A stretch of DNA of 64,000 nt, taken from Caldichromatium japonicum. GTDB lineage: Bacteria > Pseudomonadota > Gammaproteobacteria > Chromatiales > Chromatiaceae. Location of the stretch: assembly GCF_011290485.1 (NCBI RefSeq), contig NZ_CP048029.1, forward strand, positions 2,490,501-2,554,500, in the 5' to 3' direction. Positions 62,620-64,000 of the stretch are shown piece after piece. Made by a program: the position numbers and the translations under genes. The notes beneath the pieces were generated by a model. The model was not told the DNA's origin, did not search any database, and saw nothing but the letters and a program-made list of their open reading frames with translations. Within the stretch, counting starts at the first letter, position 1. Each line of letters opens with the position of its first letter.

Positions 62620-63684
62620 ATGCAGACCCTTTTGGTAACTGGCGGCGCTGGATTCATCGGCGGCAACTTCGTCCACTCTATCCTCGCGCACGCCGATGTG
62701 CGGGTGATCAATCTGGACCGTCTGACATACGCGGGGAATCTCGATACCCTGGCGCCGTTGGCTGATCACCCGCGGCATGTCTTTGTCCAAGGCGACATCG
62801 GCGACGGCGCCTTGGTCTCGCGCCTGCTGCGCGAGTATGAGGTCGATGCCGTGGTCAATTTCGCCGCCGAGAGCCATGTCGATCGTTCGATCGACGGTCC
62901 TGCCGAGTTCATCCAGAGCAATGTGGTCGGCACCTTCCGCTTGCTCGAATGCGCCCGCGATTATTGGGTAGGTTTGGGTCCTGCGGCGCGTGCAGCCTTT
63001 CGGTTTCTCCATGTCTCGACCGATGAAGTTTATGGCTCCCTGGGTCCAACAGGTCGCTTCACCGAAGACAGCCCCTATGCTCCGAACTCGCCTTATGCCG
63101 CATCCAAGGCTGCCTCGGACCACCTGGTGCGCGCCTGGCATCATACCTATGGCCTGCCGACCCTCACGACCAATTGCTCAAACAACTACGGCCCCTATCA
63201 GTTTCCGGAAAAGCTCATCCCCTTGATGATCCTGAAGGCCCAACGGGGTGAGCCGCTGCCGATCTATGGGGACGGGCAGAATATCCGCGATTGGCTCTAT
63301 GTGATCGATCACTGTCGCGCCATCCAGCGGGTGCTCGAGGCGGGCAGGCCCGGCGAGGTCTATAACATCGGCGCCGACAATGAGCGTACCAATCTCGAGG
63401 TGGTCGATCTGATCTGCTGTCTGCTCGATGAGCGTCTGCCAGACTCGCCCTATCGCCCCCATGCCCAACTCAAGACCTATATCCCTGACCGCCCAGGTCA
63501 TGACCGGCGCTATGCGATCGATGCGAGCAAGATCCGCCGCGAGCTCGGCTGGACGCCGCTTGAAACCTTTGAGTCCGGGCTTGCGCGCACCGTCGATTGG
63601 TATCTCACCAATGCCGAATGGTGTCGGCGGGTCATGGATGGGAGCTATCGCGGCGAGCGCCTGGGGATGGGGGGAAGGGTATGA
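62620..63684 (+). CDS. rfbB: dTDP-glucose 4,6-dehydratase
   Basis: A 354-residue SDR enzyme forming dTDP-4-keto-6-deoxyglucose, the second step of dTDP-rhamnose synthesis. Seen: [16 protein letters not shown] (NAD site), [40 protein letters not shown], the Tyr-Lys pair in [29 protein letters not shown] and [16 protein letters not shown]. Its TGA overlaps the ATG of the next gene (ATGA), so the two are translationally coupled. Together they feed L-rhamnose into O-antigen or capsule, relevant to the polysaccharide genes at the other end of the window. Confidence 0.97.
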   Translation: MQTLLVTGGAGFIGGNFVHSILAHADVRVINLDRLTYAGNLDTLAPLADHPRHVFVQGDIGDGALVSRLLREYEVDAVVNFAAESHVDRSIDGPAEFIQSNVVGTFRLLECARDYWVGLGPAARAAFRFLHVSTDEVYGSLGPTGRFTEDSPYAPNSPYAASKAASDHLVRAWHHTYGLPTLTTNCSNNYGPYQFPEKLIPLMILKAQRGEPLPIYGDGQNIRDWLYVIDHCRAIQRVLEAGRPGEVYNIGADNERTNLEVVDLICCLLDERLPDSPYRPHAQLKTYIPDRPGHDRRYAIDASKIRRELGWTPLETFESGLARTVDWYLTNAEWCRRVMDGSYRGERLGMGGRV

Positions 63685-64000
63685 ACCACAAGGGAATTAT
63701 CTTAGCTGGCGGCTCGGGCACACGCCTGTATCCCCTGACCCAGGTGGTGAGCAAACAGCTCCTGCCGGTCTATGATAAGCCAATGATCTATTATCCGCTC
63801 TCGACCCTGATGCTTGCGGGTCTGCGCGAGATCCTGATCATCACCACCCCGCAGGATGCCCCTTTTTTTCGCCAACTCTTGGGCGACGGATCGCAATGGG
63901 GGATTGAGCTCGACTATGCCGTCCAACCCGAACCCGGCGGGCTGGCCCAGGCGTTTTTGATTGGGCGGGACTTTCTCAGCGGGGCGCCTTCCTGTTTGAT
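63681..64000 (+). CDS. rfbA: Glucose-1-phosphate thymidylyltransferase (3' end outside window)
   Basis: Starts at ATG 63681 within the rfbB stop and runs off the window; about 106 residues are present. The N-terminal nucleotide-binding motif [16 protein letters not shown] is followed by [20 protein letters not shown] and [20 protein letters not shown], matching RmlA/RfbA, which makes dTDP-glucose from glucose-1-phosphate and dTTP. It is the first enzyme of dTDP-rhamnose synthesis, and the operon continues outside the window, probably with rfbC and rfbD. The order (B then A) is common. Confidence 0.95.
   Translation, partial: MNHKGIILAGGSGTRLYPLTQVVSKQLLPVYDKPMIYYPLSTLMLAGLREILIITTPQDAPFFRQLLGDGSQWGIELDYAVQPEPGGLAQAFLIGRDFLSGAPSCL

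Overview
The window looks like a chromosomal segment of a GC-rich gammaproteobacterium. The uvrA / MFS transporter / ssb neighbourhood, the bacterial HemL route to tetrapyrroles, GlgB/GlgC glycogen genes, and a mix of redox, Fe-S and two-component genes would fit a member of the Chromatiaceae (purple sulfur bacteria) or a close relative. That placement is inference: no rRNA or photosynthesis gene lies in the window to settle it.

Layout. 1-5.4 kb is an accessory surface-polysaccharide block that starts AT-rich: two large polytopic GT-C-like membrane proteins, a smaller membrane protein, an FkbM methyltransferase and a small glycosyltransferase. A decayed IS5-type element (5.4-6.2 kb) follows. 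6.4-15.3 kb holds an exported or glycan-oriented cluster: a secreted protein of unknown family, an FG-GAP lipoprotein, a parvulin-type PPIase, a small lipoprotein, a GNAT protein with an unusual N-terminal half, a TPR/GT41 O-GlcNAc-transferase-like enzyme and a PIG-L deacetylase. 15.4-43 kb is mostly housekeeping: BPSS1780-type membrane protein, SEC-C/TPR protein, OsmC, gamma-glutamylcyclotransferase-like protein, DJ-1/PfpI, pyrD, asnB, divergent glgB and glgC, thiS-thiG-trmB, erpA, argC, a HesB-type carrier, rubredoxin and a DUF5063 protein, thiD-thiE-hemL, a VanX-type dipeptidase, unknown proteins, a PfkB kinase, a frameshifted DUF4405 gene and a beta-carbonic anhydrase. Two copies of one IS630-family element interrupt this stretch (29.1 and 40.1 kb).

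43-64 kb is signalling plus DNA maintenance: a 1258-residue hybrid histidine kinase, an ABC1/UbiB kinase-like protein, a CPA2 cation/proton antiporter, uvrA, a heavily damaged chemoreceptor gene split by an IS607-family remnant, a receiver-PP2C phosphatase and a second hybrid kinase, then MFS-ssb and the start of rfbB-rfbA (dTDP-sugar synthesis). The chemoreceptor, phosphatase and kinase sit between uvrA and the MFS-ssb pair, which are usually neighbours, so they look like an inserted signalling module.

Two window-wide patterns stand out. First, dispersed intergenic repeats: a ~105-bp family with two copies, a GTCATTCCGG-type palindromic family, and a GTGCGCAATGCGCA palindrome carrying an IS630 copy at its centre. 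Second, many exact tandem duplications of 12-30 bp, in-frame inside genes and of any length outside them. No CRISPR array, tRNA, rRNA or recognisable riboswitch was seen. I found no clear new defence system; the best candidates for undescribed biology are the 6.4-15.3 kb exported/glycan cluster and the repeat families.
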